The position numbers were made by a program, and so were the translations under genes. Under the pieces are notes generated by a model. It saw only the letters and a program-made list of their open reading frames with translations. It searched no databases and was not told the origin of the DNA. A stretch of DNA of 30,764 nt from assembly GCA_038247175.1 (NCBI GenBank), contig JBBRVD010000022.1, positions 1 to 30,764 of the forward strand, in the 5' to 3' direction. Within the stretch, counting starts at the first letter, position 1, and every line of letters starts with the position of its first letter. Shown here piece after piece: positions 23,663 through 30,764 of this stretch. The stretch comes from CAISIP01 sp038247175 (lineage in GTDB: Bacteria > Pseudomonadota > Gammaproteobacteria > Burkholderiales > Burkholderiaceae_C).

Positions 23663-23787
23663 GGGGGATCCGACGGCCGCAACACGCAGCCGATCCGCGG
23701 GAAACGCACGTGCACCGTGCCGGGATACGGATCGACCCGGTCCCAGGTCGTCGTCCACCAGTGCGTCGGGTTGGTTGAATACCGCAT
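23659..23787 (-). CDS. Possible small ORF, 42 residues, coupled to the ElaA gene
   Basis: I do not recognise this protein. From ATG 23787 it encodes MRYSTNPTHWWTTTWDRVDP, then YPGTVHVRFPRIGCVLRPSDPP. Codon third positions are mostly G or C, as in neighbouring real genes, and the stop overlaps the ElaA start as ATGA, which suggests translational coupling. The frame is the same as that of the upstream oxidoreductase, whose TAA lies 14 codons before this ATG, so it could also be a relic of a longer C-terminus. No clear ribosome binding site precedes the ATG. Confidence 0.35.
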   Translation of the reverse strand: MRYSTNPTHWWTTTWDRVDPYPGTVHVRFPRIGCVLRPSDPP

Positions 23788-23805
23788 CGTTGTAAAAGAA
23801 CGGCC

Positions 23806-23828
23806 GCTGGTTCGAAGTCGCTGGTTCG
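23806..23828. repeat. Short direct repeat GCTGGTTCG, 14-bp period
   Basis: Two exact copies of GCTGGTTCG (23806-23814 and 23820-23828) are separated by aagtc, immediately beyond the stop codon of the CurA-type oxidoreductase gene. No function is apparent. Confidence 0.5.
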
Positions 23829-23829
23829 G

Positions 23830-24846
23830 TTACGTCAGCCGGACCAGTTGCTTGCCGACATTGCGGCCTTTGAGCAGACCCAGGAAGGCTTGCGGTGCGG
23901 CAGCGATGCCCAGCGCAAGACTCTCGCGTGGGCGAAATTTGCCGGATCCCACGAGTTCGCCCAGCTCCTTCAGCGCAGCCGGCCAGTGCTCCATATGTTC
24001 GCCGACGATGAATCCCTGCAACCGGATGCGGTTGGTGAGCAACAGCTGCGGATAGTCCATCGGCACCGGTGCACCGTTGTAGCCGGCGATCATGCCGCAC
24101 AGGGCGATGCGGCCAAACGCGTTCATGCGCGGCAAAACCGCATTAAGGACCATGCCGCCGACATTCTCAAAGTAGCTGTCGACACCATCCGGGCAGGCGA
24201 CCTTGACCGCCTTGGACAAGGACGCCACGTCGGTGTGCTGCTGGTAGTCGATGCAGGCGTCGTATCCGAGATCCTCGGTCGCGTAATGGCATTTTTCCGC
24301 ACCTCCCGCGACGCCGACGACACGGCATCCCCGCGCTTTGGCCAGCGCGGCAACCGCGCTACCGACAGCACCCGTGGCGGCACTGCAGACCACTGTTTCA
24401 CTCTGCCGGGGCGCACATATCTGGGTCAGACCGTACCAGGCGGTGACGCCGGGCATACCGACTGCGCCCAGGTAGTGGCTCAGCGGCACCCGGCTCGTGT
24501 CGACCTTGCGCAGGGCGCCGCTCTGATCAGCCTGCACCACCGAATACTCCTGCCAGCCGCCCATGCCAACCACGGTGTCGCCGACAGCGAACCTGGACGA
24601 GCAGGACTCGACGACTTCACCGGCCGTTCCACCGCCCATGACCTGGCCCAGCGCCTGAGGCTGGGTATAACTCTTGGCGTCGTTCATGCGGCCGCGCATG
24701 TAGGGATCCAGGCTCAGGAAATGGTGGCGCACCAGTACCTGGCCGTCCTGCAAGGATGGGGTCTGCGCGCTGACCAGCTGGAAGTTGCTCTCGAGCGCCT
24801 CGCCCTGGGGACGGCTGGCGAGAAGAATCTGTTGATTGATAGGCAT
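23830..24846 (-). CDS. CurA/leukotriene-B4-dehydrogenase-type NADP-dependent oxidoreductase
   Basis: A 338-residue zinc-independent medium-chain reductase of the CurA / prostaglandin reductase family, which typically reduces C=C bonds of enones. Features in order: HHFLSLDPYMRGRMND near residue 45, GQVMGGGTAGEVVES, LGAVGMPGVTAWYGL at ~130-145, then the NADP loop VCSAATGAVGSAV (A-x-x-G-x-x-G) and GVAGGAEKC. The ATG at 24846 is preferred because AGGAG precedes it at the proper distance and the protein then starts MPINQQILLASRPQG, as relatives do. A likely promoter lies within the 136-bp gap to the upstream SDR gene, so this gene may have its own transcript. Confidence 0.92.
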   Translation of the reverse strand: MPINQQILLASRPQGEALESNFQLVSAQTPSLQDGQVLVRHHFLSLDPYMRGRMNDAKSYTQPQALGQVMGGGTAGEVVESCSSRFAVGDTVVGMGGWQEYSVVQADQSGALRKVDTSRVPLSHYLGAVGMPGVTAWYGLTQICAPRQSETVVCSAATGAVGSAVAALAKARGCRVVGVAGGAEKCHYATEDLGYDACIDYQQHTDVASLSKAVKVACPDGVDSYFENVGGMVLNAVLPRMNAFGRIALCGMIAGYNGAPVPMDYPQLLLTNRIRLQGFIVGEHMEHWPAALKELGELVGSGKFRPRESLALGIAAAPQAFLGLLKGRNVGKQLVRLT

Positions 24847-24869
24847 GGCAAGGAACTCCTGTGGTGTAA

Positions 24870-24899
24870 ATTGTGAACCGGGCCGCAGGCCAGGTGCAA
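24870..24899 (-). promoter_or_regulatory. Candidate sigma-70 promoter for the CurA-type gene
   Basis: On the minus strand TTGCAC (24899-24894) and CACAAT (24875-24870) are separated by 18 bp and end 23 bases before the start codon. Each matches the consensus at four positions, so this is a modest candidate only. Confidence 0.3.
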
Positions 24900-24982
24900 G
24901 TCCATCGGACAAGCCGCCATGCACGACATCGAAGGTGTTGCGTTGCGCGGGCCGCGGGACGAAGGTCGGGGGCCTGGTCGTG

Positions 24983-25774
24983 TCAGCCGCCAGTCACGAT
25001 CGACACGCCCCCGTCGATGGCCAGCCACTGGCCCGTGATATGTTTGCCGGCATCGGATGCATACAGCAGCGTGATGCCCTTGAGGTCTTCGTCATCACCG
25101 AGCCGCTGCAGCGGCGCATGCGAGGCCAGGATCGTGTCTCCGCCGTCGGCCAAGGTGCCGGCCGTCATCTTGCTGGGAAAAAAGCCGGGGCATACCGCAT
25201 TCACGTTGATGTTGTACCGTCCCCATTCCGCAGCCAGTGCACGGGTGAAGTTGATCACCGCGCCCTTGGACGTGTTGTAGGCGATCATCTGCATCTCGGG
25301 CGGATTGCCGCCCAGGCCGGCGATGGACGCCACGTTGATGATGTGCCCACTCCTGCGCTCGATCATGCATTGACGGCCGATCTCCTGGCACAGGATGAAA
25401 TAGCCGCGGATATTGAGGTTCATCACCTTGTCCCAGGCCGAAACCGGATGGTCCTGTGCCGGTGCGCCCCAGGTGGCGCCAGCATTGTTGACCAGGATGT
25501 CGACCGCGCCCATGCGCTCGAGGGTTTCGCCCGCCAGGCGCCGGATATCGGCTTCGTTGGCGCAATCCGCTGCGGTCCAGCGGGCGTCGATGCCCACCGC
25601 CTGCAACTCGGCGCAGGCCTCTTCGAGGTCAGCCGCCTTGCGCGAACTGAGCATGATCCGTGCGCCGGCCTCCCCCAGTGCATGCGCCATCTGCAACCCC
25701 AGGCCGCGCGAGCCTCCGGTGACCAGCGCGTTCTTGCCCTTGAGGTCGAACAATTGCTGTATGGTACGTGCCAT
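24983..25774 (-). CDS. SDR-family oxidoreductase
   Basis: A 263-residue short-chain dehydrogenase/reductase. The cofactor loop TGGSRGLG is at ~19-26, NNAGATWG at ~97-104, the catalytic serine in NVASIAGLGG, YNTSK for Tyr/Lys, and a C-terminal GQWLAIDGGVSIV typical of FabG-like enzymes. It probably oxidises or reduces a hydroxyacyl or alcohol intermediate linked to the surrounding acyl-CoA genes; this is inferred from position. The ribosome binding site GGGAGACAGGA precedes ATG 25774. It starts 24 bp after the small membrane protein gene and is likely in the same transcript. Confidence 0.93.
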   Translation of the reverse strand: MARTIQQLFDLKGKNALVTGGSRGLGLQMAHALGEAGARIMLSSRKAADLEEACAELQAVGIDARWTAADCANEADIRRLAGETLERMGAVDILVNNAGATWGAPAQDHPVSAWDKVMNLNIRGYFILCQEIGRQCMIERRSGHIINVASIAGLGGNPPEMQMIAYNTSKGAVINFTRALAAEWGRYNINVNAVCPGFFPSKMTAGTLADGGDTILASHAPLQRLGDDEDLKGITLLYASDAGKHITGQWLAIDGGVSIVTGG

Positions 25775-25798
25775 CGTCCTGTCTCCCTGTCGTATCCG

Positions 25799-26056
25799 CT
25801 AACGTTCACGAATCTTGGTTTGCGCTGCGTCCGGCCCCTCGTGCAGCCGCGAACGCACCACGATCAGGATCACCCCGACCACCGCCACCACGGTGCCAAC
25901 GCCCATCAGCCACTGCCCGCTGGCCTCGCCGTCGCGTTGCATGAAATAACCCACGACGACCGACAACAGGCCGCCGTAGATCAGCGCCCAGATCAGTTTT
26001 TCCATCTGGGCAAGCCGCTTGTTCATGGTCCCGTTGTACTTCTTGAAAAACGACAT
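25799..26056 (-). CDS. Small two-helix membrane protein
   Basis: An 85-residue protein of unknown function. Two hydrophobic stretches (~20-38, LIWALIYGGLLSVVVGYFM; ~48-66, WLMGVGTVVAVVGVILIVV) should span the inner membrane, joined by a short QRDGEASGQ turn. The N-terminus is basic and the C-terminus charged. ATG 26056 shares one base with the acyl-CoA dehydrogenase stop (TGATG), so translation is probably coupled. A TTG one codon earlier is not needed. Its place inside an acyl-CoA oxidation cluster hints at a membrane tether or helper, but nothing in the sequence proves it. Confidence 0.75.
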   Translation of the reverse strand: MSFFKKYNGTMNKRLAQMEKLIWALIYGGLLSVVVGYFMQRDGEASGQWLMGVGTVVAVVGVILIVVRSRLHEGPDAAQTKIRER

Positions 26057-27891
26057 CAAAAGGCCTCTTCCGGCAAGTCTGCACAGGTCATGTCCCGCTG
26101 CTGGACCGGTGCCAGCCAGGCATCGATCTTGCCCAGTTCATAGTGATAGAAATAGCGCATCGCTGCAATGGTACCGACCCTGGCCGTTTCTCCCTGCGCC
26201 GCCAAGTCCCGGGACCCGGCGGCCGTGGCGACATCGAGCCAGATCCAGGCCAGTACGCCATGGCCGAACGCCTGCATATACGGTACTGCATTGGCCAGGG
26301 CGGAGCCGGGATCGCCGTCGGACCACGCGGCGCGGGTCGCCGAGGCAATACGCTCCCAGGCGGACTGCAGCGCCGCGGCGTATCCGGCAAGTTCGGGCTG
26401 CGCACGGGCACGCTGCGCGGTGTCGACGATACGCTGCCTCAGCAAATCCATGGCGCGGCCGCCGCCCATGCGCACCTTGCGCCCGAGCAAGTCCATGCCG
26501 TGGATACCGTGTGTTCCCTCGTGGATCATGTTGAGCCGGTTGTCGCGCCAGTATTGCTCGACCGGGAAGTCACGCGTGTACCCGTAGCCGCCATGGATCT
26601 GGATCGCCAGCGAATTGGCCTCCAGACACCATTCGCTGGGCCAGCTTTTGGCGATCGGGGTGAGCAGCTCCAGCAGCAGTCGCGCCTCGGCGGCTGCCTG
26701 CGGCTCGCCGGTATGGTCCTCGTCCACCAGCCGGGCGCAATACAGTTCCAGCGCCAGCGCACCTTCGCAATAGGACTTCTGCGCCAGCAACATGCGTTTG
26801 ACATCGGCATGTTCGATGATGCGTACCGGCGGGCTGGCTGCATCCTTGCCGCCGATACCCACAGGCCGCCCCTGCGGCCGGTTGCGCGCATAGTCGAGCG
26901 AGGCGTAATAACCTGCCAGGCCCAGCATCACGGCCGCGGTACCGACACCGATACGCGCCTCGTTCATCATGTGGAACATGCAGCGCAAGCCCTCGTGCGG
27001 CTGGCCGACCAGGTAACCAATGGCGCCGGCACGGCCGTCCACCGGAAATTTCCCTTCGCCGAAGTTCAGCAGCGTATTGGTCGTGCCGCGCCAGCCCAGC
27101 TTGTGGTTCAGGCCCGCCAGCGCCACATCGTTGCGCACGCCAGTCAGCTGCCCGTCGATGTCGACCAGCTTCTTGGGCACGATGAACAACGAGATGCCGC
27201 GGGTGCCGGGTATCAATTTTCCGTCCGGCCCCGGGATCTTGGCCAGTACCAGGTGCACGATGTTCTCGGTCAGTTCATGCTCACCCGACGAGATCCACAT
27301 CTTGTTGCCGCGCAGGCGGTACCGCGGGCCGAGCGGGTCGTCCTGCGCACCGTCGCCGTCGGGTTCGGCGCGGCTTGTGATGTCCGACAGGCTGGAGCCG
27401 GCCTGGGGTTCGCTCAGGCACATCGTGCCGGCCCAGCGGCCGGAGAACTCGTTGGCGGCAAACACCCGCTTCTGCGTGTTTGTGCCGTGAATCAGCAGCA
27501 GATTGGCGTTTGCCACCGTCAGCAGGTTGCTGCCGATGCTGACCGAGGCGAGCGCGAAAAAGGCGTTGGCACTGGCATTGACGGTGTAGGGCAGCTGCAT
27601 GCCGCCGATCTCGTAGTCCTGTGCAGCACCGAGCATGCCGGACGCGACGAAGGCTTTGTGGGCGTCGTGGGTGGCCTGTGGCAGCACCACCGTGTCGCCA
27701 TCGAGGTAGGGCTCCTGGGTATCGACCAGGCGATTGAATGGCGCGTATTTCTCGCGCGCGATGCGTTCACAGGTGTCGAATACCGCGTCGAAGGTTTCGC
27801 GCGCGTGGTCGGCAAAACGCGGCCGCCGGCACAAGGACTCGGTATCGAGCCACTCATAGAGCAGGAACTGCAGGGTCTGACGCAGTTTCAC
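26056..27891 (-). CDS. Acyl-CoA dehydrogenase with C-terminal extension domain
   Basis: A 611-residue flavoenzyme catalysing the first step of beta-oxidation. It starts with GTG 27891 (VKLRQTLQFLLYEWLD), 7 bases after the thiolase stop. Core motifs: MCLSEPQAGSSLSDITSRAE (FAD-binding), MWISSGEHELTENIVHLVLA, MNEARIGVGTAAVMLGLAGY, IQIHGGYGYTRDFPVEQYWRD, and MIHEGTHGIHGMDLLGRK with the catalytic glutamate. After residue ~470 follows the helical extra domain seen in the ~600-residue FadE-like group. Being next to thiolase and near 3-hydroxyacyl-CoA dehydrogenase, it is probably the first enzyme of this fatty-acid degradation set. The chain-length range is not readable. Confidence 0.94.
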   Translation of the reverse strand: MKLRQTLQFLLYEWLDTESLCRRPRFADHARETFDAVFDTCERIAREKYAPFNRLVDTQEPYLDGDTVVLPQATHDAHKAFVASGMLGAAQDYEIGGMQLPYTVNASANAFFALASVSIGSNLLTVANANLLLIHGTNTQKRVFAANEFSGRWAGTMCLSEPQAGSSLSDITSRAEPDGDGAQDDPLGPRYRLRGNKMWISSGEHELTENIVHLVLAKIPGPDGKLIPGTRGISLFIVPKKLVDIDGQLTGVRNDVALAGLNHKLGWRGTTNTLLNFGEGKFPVDGRAGAIGYLVGQPHEGLRCMFHMMNEARIGVGTAAVMLGLAGYYASLDYARNRPQGRPVGIGGKDAASPPVRIIEHADVKRMLLAQKSYCEGALALELYCARLVDEDHTGEPQAAAEARLLLELLTPIAKSWPSEWCLEANSLAIQIHGGYGYTRDFPVEQYWRDNRLNMIHEGTHGIHGMDLLGRKVRMGGGRAMDLLRQRIVDTAQRARAQPELAGYAAALQSAWERIASATRAAWSDGDPGSALANAVPYMQAFGHGVLAWIWLDVATAAGSRDLAAQGETARVGTIAAMRYFYHYELGKIDAWLAPVQQRDMTCADLPEEAF

Positions 27892-27898
27892 AGTCGGC

Positions 27899-29074
27899 TC
27901 ACAAGACCTCGAACACGCCGGCCGCGCCCATGCCGCCACCGATACACATGGTCACGAGCACGCGCCTGGCGCCGCGGCGCTTGCCTTCGATCAGTGCATG
28001 GCCGGTCAGGCGCTGGCCGCTGACACCATAAGGGTGGCCGACCGCGATGGCGCCACCATTCACATTGAGCCGGTCGGCCGGAATGCCCAGCTTGTCGCGG
28101 CAATACAGCACCTGCACTGCGAACGCCTCGTTGAGTTCCCACAGGTCGATGTCGCCGACCGACAGGCCCAGACGGGCCAGTACCTTGGGGACGGCGAACA
28201 CCGGACCGATACCCATCTCGTCGGGTTCGCAACCGGCGACCGCGAAACCGAGGAAGCGGCCCAGTGGCTGCAAGCCCTTTTTTTCGGCCAGCGATTCGCT
28301 CATCACGACACAGGCGCCCGCCCCGTCCGAGAACTGGCTGGCATTGCCGGCCGATATCAGGCCCCCCGGGATGGCCGGCTTGATGCCGCCGATGCCTTCC
28401 ATGGTCGTGCCTTCGCGGATGCCTTCGTCGCGGCTGACGGTGACCTGTTTCGTCATCAGGCCCATGACCTTGTCGGCCACGCCTGCGGTGACGGTGATCG
28501 GGGCGATCTCGGACTCGAACTTGCCGGCTGCCTGTGCGGCCGTCGCCCTTTGCTGGCTGGCCGCACCGTATTCGTCCATTGCGTCGCGGCCGATGCCATA
28601 CCGTTTGGCGACCTGCTCGGCCGTCTGCAACATGTTCCAGTAGATCTCCGGCTTGTTCTTGACCAGCCAGGGATCGACCAGCATGTGCTTGTTCATCTCC
28701 TGCTGCACACACGAGATGCTCTCCACGCCGCCGGCAACAAACACGTCGCCCTCGCCGGCGATGACCCGCTGCGCCGCCATCGCGATCGTCTGCAGACCGG
28801 ACGAGCAGAACCGGTTCACCGTCATGCCCGAGACGGTGATCGGGCAGCCGGCGCGCAGCGCGATCTGGCGCGCGATGTTGGCACCGGTCGCTCCCTCGGG
28901 GTTGGCGCAGCCCATGATCACGTCCTCGACCTCACCTGCCTCGATACCGGCACGCTCGATCGCATGCTGCACCGCATGACCACCCAGCGTGGCGCCGTGC
29001 GTCATGTTGAAGGAGCCTTTCCAGCTCTTGGCCAGCGGCGTACGGGCGGTGGAAACGATGACGGCGTTGCTCAT
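27899..29074 (-). CDS. Acetyl-CoA C-acyltransferase (thiolase)
   Basis: A 391-residue thiolase that cleaves 3-ketoacyl-CoA. The nucleophilic cysteine is in VNRFCSSGLQTIA near residue 90, the histidine in NVNGGAIAVGHPYGVSG near 347, and the second cysteine in VTMCIGGGMGAAGVFEV near 378. WELNEAFAVQ is also canonical. ATG 29074 is preceded by CAGGAG and gives MSNAVIVSTARTPLAK, the standard start. An in-frame codon at 29116 lies inside the preceding M20 gene and is unlikely. The following acyl-CoA dehydrogenase starts 7 bases after the stop. A FadA-like role is inferred from context. Confidence 0.95.
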   Translation of the reverse strand: MSNAVIVSTARTPLAKSWKGSFNMTHGATLGGHAVQHAIERAGIEAGEVEDVIMGCANPEGATGANIARQIALRAGCPITVSGMTVNRFCSSGLQTIAMAAQRVIAGEGDVFVAGGVESISCVQQEMNKHMLVDPWLVKNKPEIYWNMLQTAEQVAKRYGIGRDAMDEYGAASQQRATAAQAAGKFESEIAPITVTAGVADKVMGLMTKQVTVSRDEGIREGTTMEGIGGIKPAIPGGLISAGNASQFSDGAGACVVMSESLAEKKGLQPLGRFLGFAVAGCEPDEMGIGPVFAVPKVLARLGLSVGDIDLWELNEAFAVQVLYCRDKLGIPADRLNVNGGAIAVGHPYGVSGQRLTGHALIEGKRRGARRVLVTMCIGGGMGAAGVFEVL

Positions 29075-29099
29075 GATGAACTCCTGTTTGCAATAAGTG

Positions 29100-30587
29100 T
29101 CAGGATGCCTGCGCACCCATGGTCAAAAGGCGATGGTAAAAACGAATCAGCTCGGCCAGGTTGTCGACCGAGATGCGCTCATTCGTGCCGTGAAAACGCG
29201 GCAGGTCCTCGGCCTTGGCGCGTACCGGCGAGAAACGGAAGATATGGTCGCTGACGCCCTCGAAGTGACGCGAATCGGTGCCCCCGATCATCAGGCCTGG
29301 CGCCACCACGGTGCCGGGGAACACCTCGCGTACCGTGCGGTTGATCAGCCGATACGGTGCGGCATCGGTCGGCGAGACCCTGGACGCCTCGGAGGAGCCG
29401 GGCAGCGCGCGCAGTTCGAACCGGTCATGGCCGATCGCATGGCGGATCTGGTCCTGCAGTCGCTCGATGATGCTGGCCGAACTGTCGCCGGGCAACATCC
29501 GGTAGTTGACGGTGGCCTCGACCTGTGCAGGCAGCACGTTGTCGGCGCCGCCGCCACGGATCACGGTGAGCGCGGTCGTCGTGCGCAGCAAGGCATTCGT
29601 GCTGGCGCCGGCCTCTAGCTGCTTCTGGACGATGGGGCCGAGCAGCCACAGGTTGGACATTGCCACGCGAAATGGCAGCTTCATCTCGGGCGCGACCGTC
29701 GACAACATGTCGCCAGCGATGCCGCGGATCGCGGCGGGCATCTGGTCATTGTCGACCGCTTGCAGCGCCGCGCTCATCATTGCGATCGCGCCGGTGCCTG
29801 GTGCAGGCGGCATCGACGAGTGACCGGGCGTGGCCTGCAGCGTCACGTTGACCGACAGGTAGCCTTTTTCGGCGATGCCGATCAGTGCCACCGGCCGGTC
29901 AATGCCCGGCATGATGCCTTCGGTGATCAGCAGCCCTTCGTCGATGACGAACTGCAGCCGCACGCCACGCTCCTGGAGCATGGCTGCAATACGCGCCGCA
30001 CCGCGTTCACCCGCGACCTCCTCGTCCGCGCCAAAGGCCAGCATGATGGTGCGCCGGGGCTGGAACCTGCTGGCGGCCAGCATCTCGATGGCTTCCATCT
30101 GCGCAATCAAGTTGCCCTTGTTATCCCAGGCGCCGCGGCCCCAGACGAATCCGTCCTTGACCGTGCCGGAAAACGCATCCACGCTCCACTGCGACTCGCT
30201 GCCCGTTGACACCGGCACCACGTCCTGGTGTGCCATCAGCAAGATGGGTTGCAGGCTGGCATCGCTGCCTTGCCAGGTGTAGAGCAGGCTCAGCTCATTC
30301 ACCACCTCGCGCTGGAGCACCGCATGGGCTTTCGGATACCGCCTCTGCAGCATCGCGTGCAGTTGCAGGAACTGGTCGGCGTTCTGCGCCGGGTCCGAAC
30401 GCGACGCAATGGTGCGCGCGCGCACTGCCTCGCCCAGCCGCTCGCCGGCTCCGGTCTTGTCGACAGCCAGTGCAGGCACCGGTTGCACGACGAGCTGGCG
30501 CGATCCCTGGCTCACCGTGTTGAGGGCCAATACGACCAGCAGCAACAACACGGCTGCCAGCATGCCCAACCCCAAACGCCTGATCAT
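29100..30587 (-). CDS. M20-family metallopeptidase, membrane-anchored
   Basis: A 495-residue peptidase of the M20 (carboxypeptidase S / ArgE/DapE-like) family. One N-terminal hydrophobic helix (~5-24) should anchor it or export it. Zinc-site motifs follow: LLMAHQDVVP (first His/Asp), GRGAWDNKGN, FGADEEVAGERGA (catalytic Glu-Glu), a dimerisation domain with TPGHSSMPP, and a late GTDSRHFEG plus RFHGTNERIS. It probably hydrolyses peptides or N-acyl amino acids outside the cytoplasm. It sits between 3-hydroxyacyl-CoA dehydrogenase and thiolase, an unexpected position for a peptidase. The spacers on either side are 36 and 25 bp, so it is likely part of the same transcript. Confidence 0.92.
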   Translation of the reverse strand: MIRRLGLGMLAAVLLLLVVLALNTVSQGSRQLVVQPVPALAVDKTGAGERLGEAVRARTIASRSDPAQNADQFLQLHAMLQRRYPKAHAVLQREVVNELSLLYTWQGSDASLQPILLMAHQDVVPVSTGSESQWSVDAFSGTVKDGFVWGRGAWDNKGNLIAQMEAIEMLAASRFQPRRTIMLAFGADEEVAGERGAARIAAMLQERGVRLQFVIDEGLLITEGIMPGIDRPVALIGIAEKGYLSVNVTLQATPGHSSMPPAPGTGAIAMMSAALQAVDNDQMPAAIRGIAGDMLSTVAPEMKLPFRVAMSNLWLLGPIVQKQLEAGASTNALLRTTTALTVIRGGGADNVLPAQVEATVNYRMLPGDSSASIIERLQDQIRHAIGHDRFELRALPGSSEASRVSPTDAAPYRLINRTVREVFPGTVVAPGLMIGGTDSRHFEGVSDHIFRFSPVRAKAEDLPRFHGTNERISVDNLAELIRFYHRLLTMGAQAS

Positions 30588-30623
30588 TGCGTCAATCCCG
30601 CAAGGGCGATAGCGGCGCGCGCA

Positions 30624-30764
30624 TCAGCTCCAACCCTTGCCGGACGCCACCAGGCGCTGGATCAGCGGCGCGGGCGTCCAGAATGCGGCGTCATCCATCG
30701 GGTTGCGTGCAAAACGCTGCATTGCCTGCACCACGTTGAACAGGCCGAACTGCTCGGCGTAGTG
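30624..30764 (-). CDS. 3-hydroxyacyl-CoA dehydrogenase C-terminal end (FadB/FadJ type), partial
   Basis: The gene enters from the right edge; only its last 46 codons are visible, ending at TGA 30626-30624. They read HYAEQFGLFNVVQAMQRFAR, then NPMDDAAFWTPAPLIQRLVA and SGKGWS. The pattern of YADxxGLxxV followed by W-x-P-A-P-L-I and a GKG end is typical of bifunctional enoyl-CoA hydratase / 3-hydroxyacyl-CoA dehydrogenases. It is the natural upstream partner of the thiolase and acyl-CoA dehydrogenase. Identification rests on this short tail and the context. Confidence 0.75.
   Translation of the reverse strand, partial: HYAEQFGLFNVVQAMQRFARNPMDDAAFWTPAPLIQRLVASGKGWS

Noticed and set aside
26143..28023. 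A 626-codon plus-strand frame opposite the acyl-CoA dehydrogenase
   Set aside because: Mirror frame of a well-supported gene with all catalytic motifs; composition is His/Gln/Arg-rich and not protein-like.
1..30764. Search for tRNA, rRNA, CRISPR repeats, transposases, integrases and phage genes
   Set aside because: None seen; all substantial frames are explained by the listed genes, and no spaced repeat array or terminal inverted repeats were noticed.

Overview
The window is about 31 kb of GC-rich bacterial chromosome. Gene content and order point to a beta-proteobacterium of the order Burkholderiales. The clues are the divergent ygfZ / mltG-tmk-holB-pilZ-tatD-ankyrin block, a short soluble RsxB-type ferredoxin beside an intracellular PHB depolymerase, a propionyl-CoA-type carboxylase followed by a VOC gene, and beta-oxidation genes in the style of that order. 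The genus cannot be fixed from the sequence alone. No rRNA, tRNA, CRISPR array, insertion sequence or prophage was seen. Coding density is very high, and the longest stretch without an intact gene (about 300 bp near 13.6-13.9 kb) holds a decayed gene.

Layout. 1-1.8 kb (+): 3' part of an acyl-CoA carboxylase alpha subunit and a VOC protein, probably the end of a propionyl-CoA/methylmalonyl-CoA module. 1.8-3.9 kb (-): phaZ and rsxB, read away from a divergent promoter region that holds an extended -10 box, a TTGCA-N-TGCAA palindrome and four 11-bp degenerate repeats. 4.1-5.0 kb (+): adenylate cyclase fused to an FHA domain. 5.3-10.0 kb (-): the cell-wall/replication block mltG, tmk, holB, pilZ, tatD and an exported ankyrin protein. 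10.0-10.9 kb (+): ygfZ. 11-12.5 kb: an N-terminally shortened GNAT gene (-) and an iron-containing alcohol dehydrogenase (+). 12.7-17.2 kb (-): trhO, the relics of a patatin-like gene, an HDOD gene and tex. 17.35-22.2 kb (+): an exported DUF1223 protein, a FeeM-like N-acyl amino acid synthase-family protein, and a 994-residue membrane sensor with PAS, GGDEF and EAL domains. 22.3-30.8 kb (-): a fatty-acid oxidation cluster (3-hydroxyacyl-CoA dehydrogenase C-terminus, M20 peptidase, thiolase, acyl-CoA dehydrogenase, small membrane protein, SDR, CurA-type oxidoreductase, a possible 42-residue ORF, ElaA-type acetyltransferase, SDR).

How the parts fit. The two metabolic ends deal with acyl-CoA turnover: propionyl-CoA carboxylation, PHB mobilisation and beta-oxidation. 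Between them lie housekeeping genes and second-messenger proteins: a predicted adenylate cyclase, a PilZ protein, a GGDEF/EAL protein and an HDOD protein. The most intriguing pair is the FeeM-like acyltransferase, which carries a LuxI-like E-x-S-R motif, immediately upstream of the membrane c-di-GMP sensor. It could be a signal-synthase/receptor pair, but that is inference from adjacency. Other points worth a look are the repeat array between phaZ and the cyclase, a 52-bp duplicated element that supplies the holB ribosome binding site, the internally deleted patatin gene, and the small ORF coupled by ATGA to the ElaA gene.
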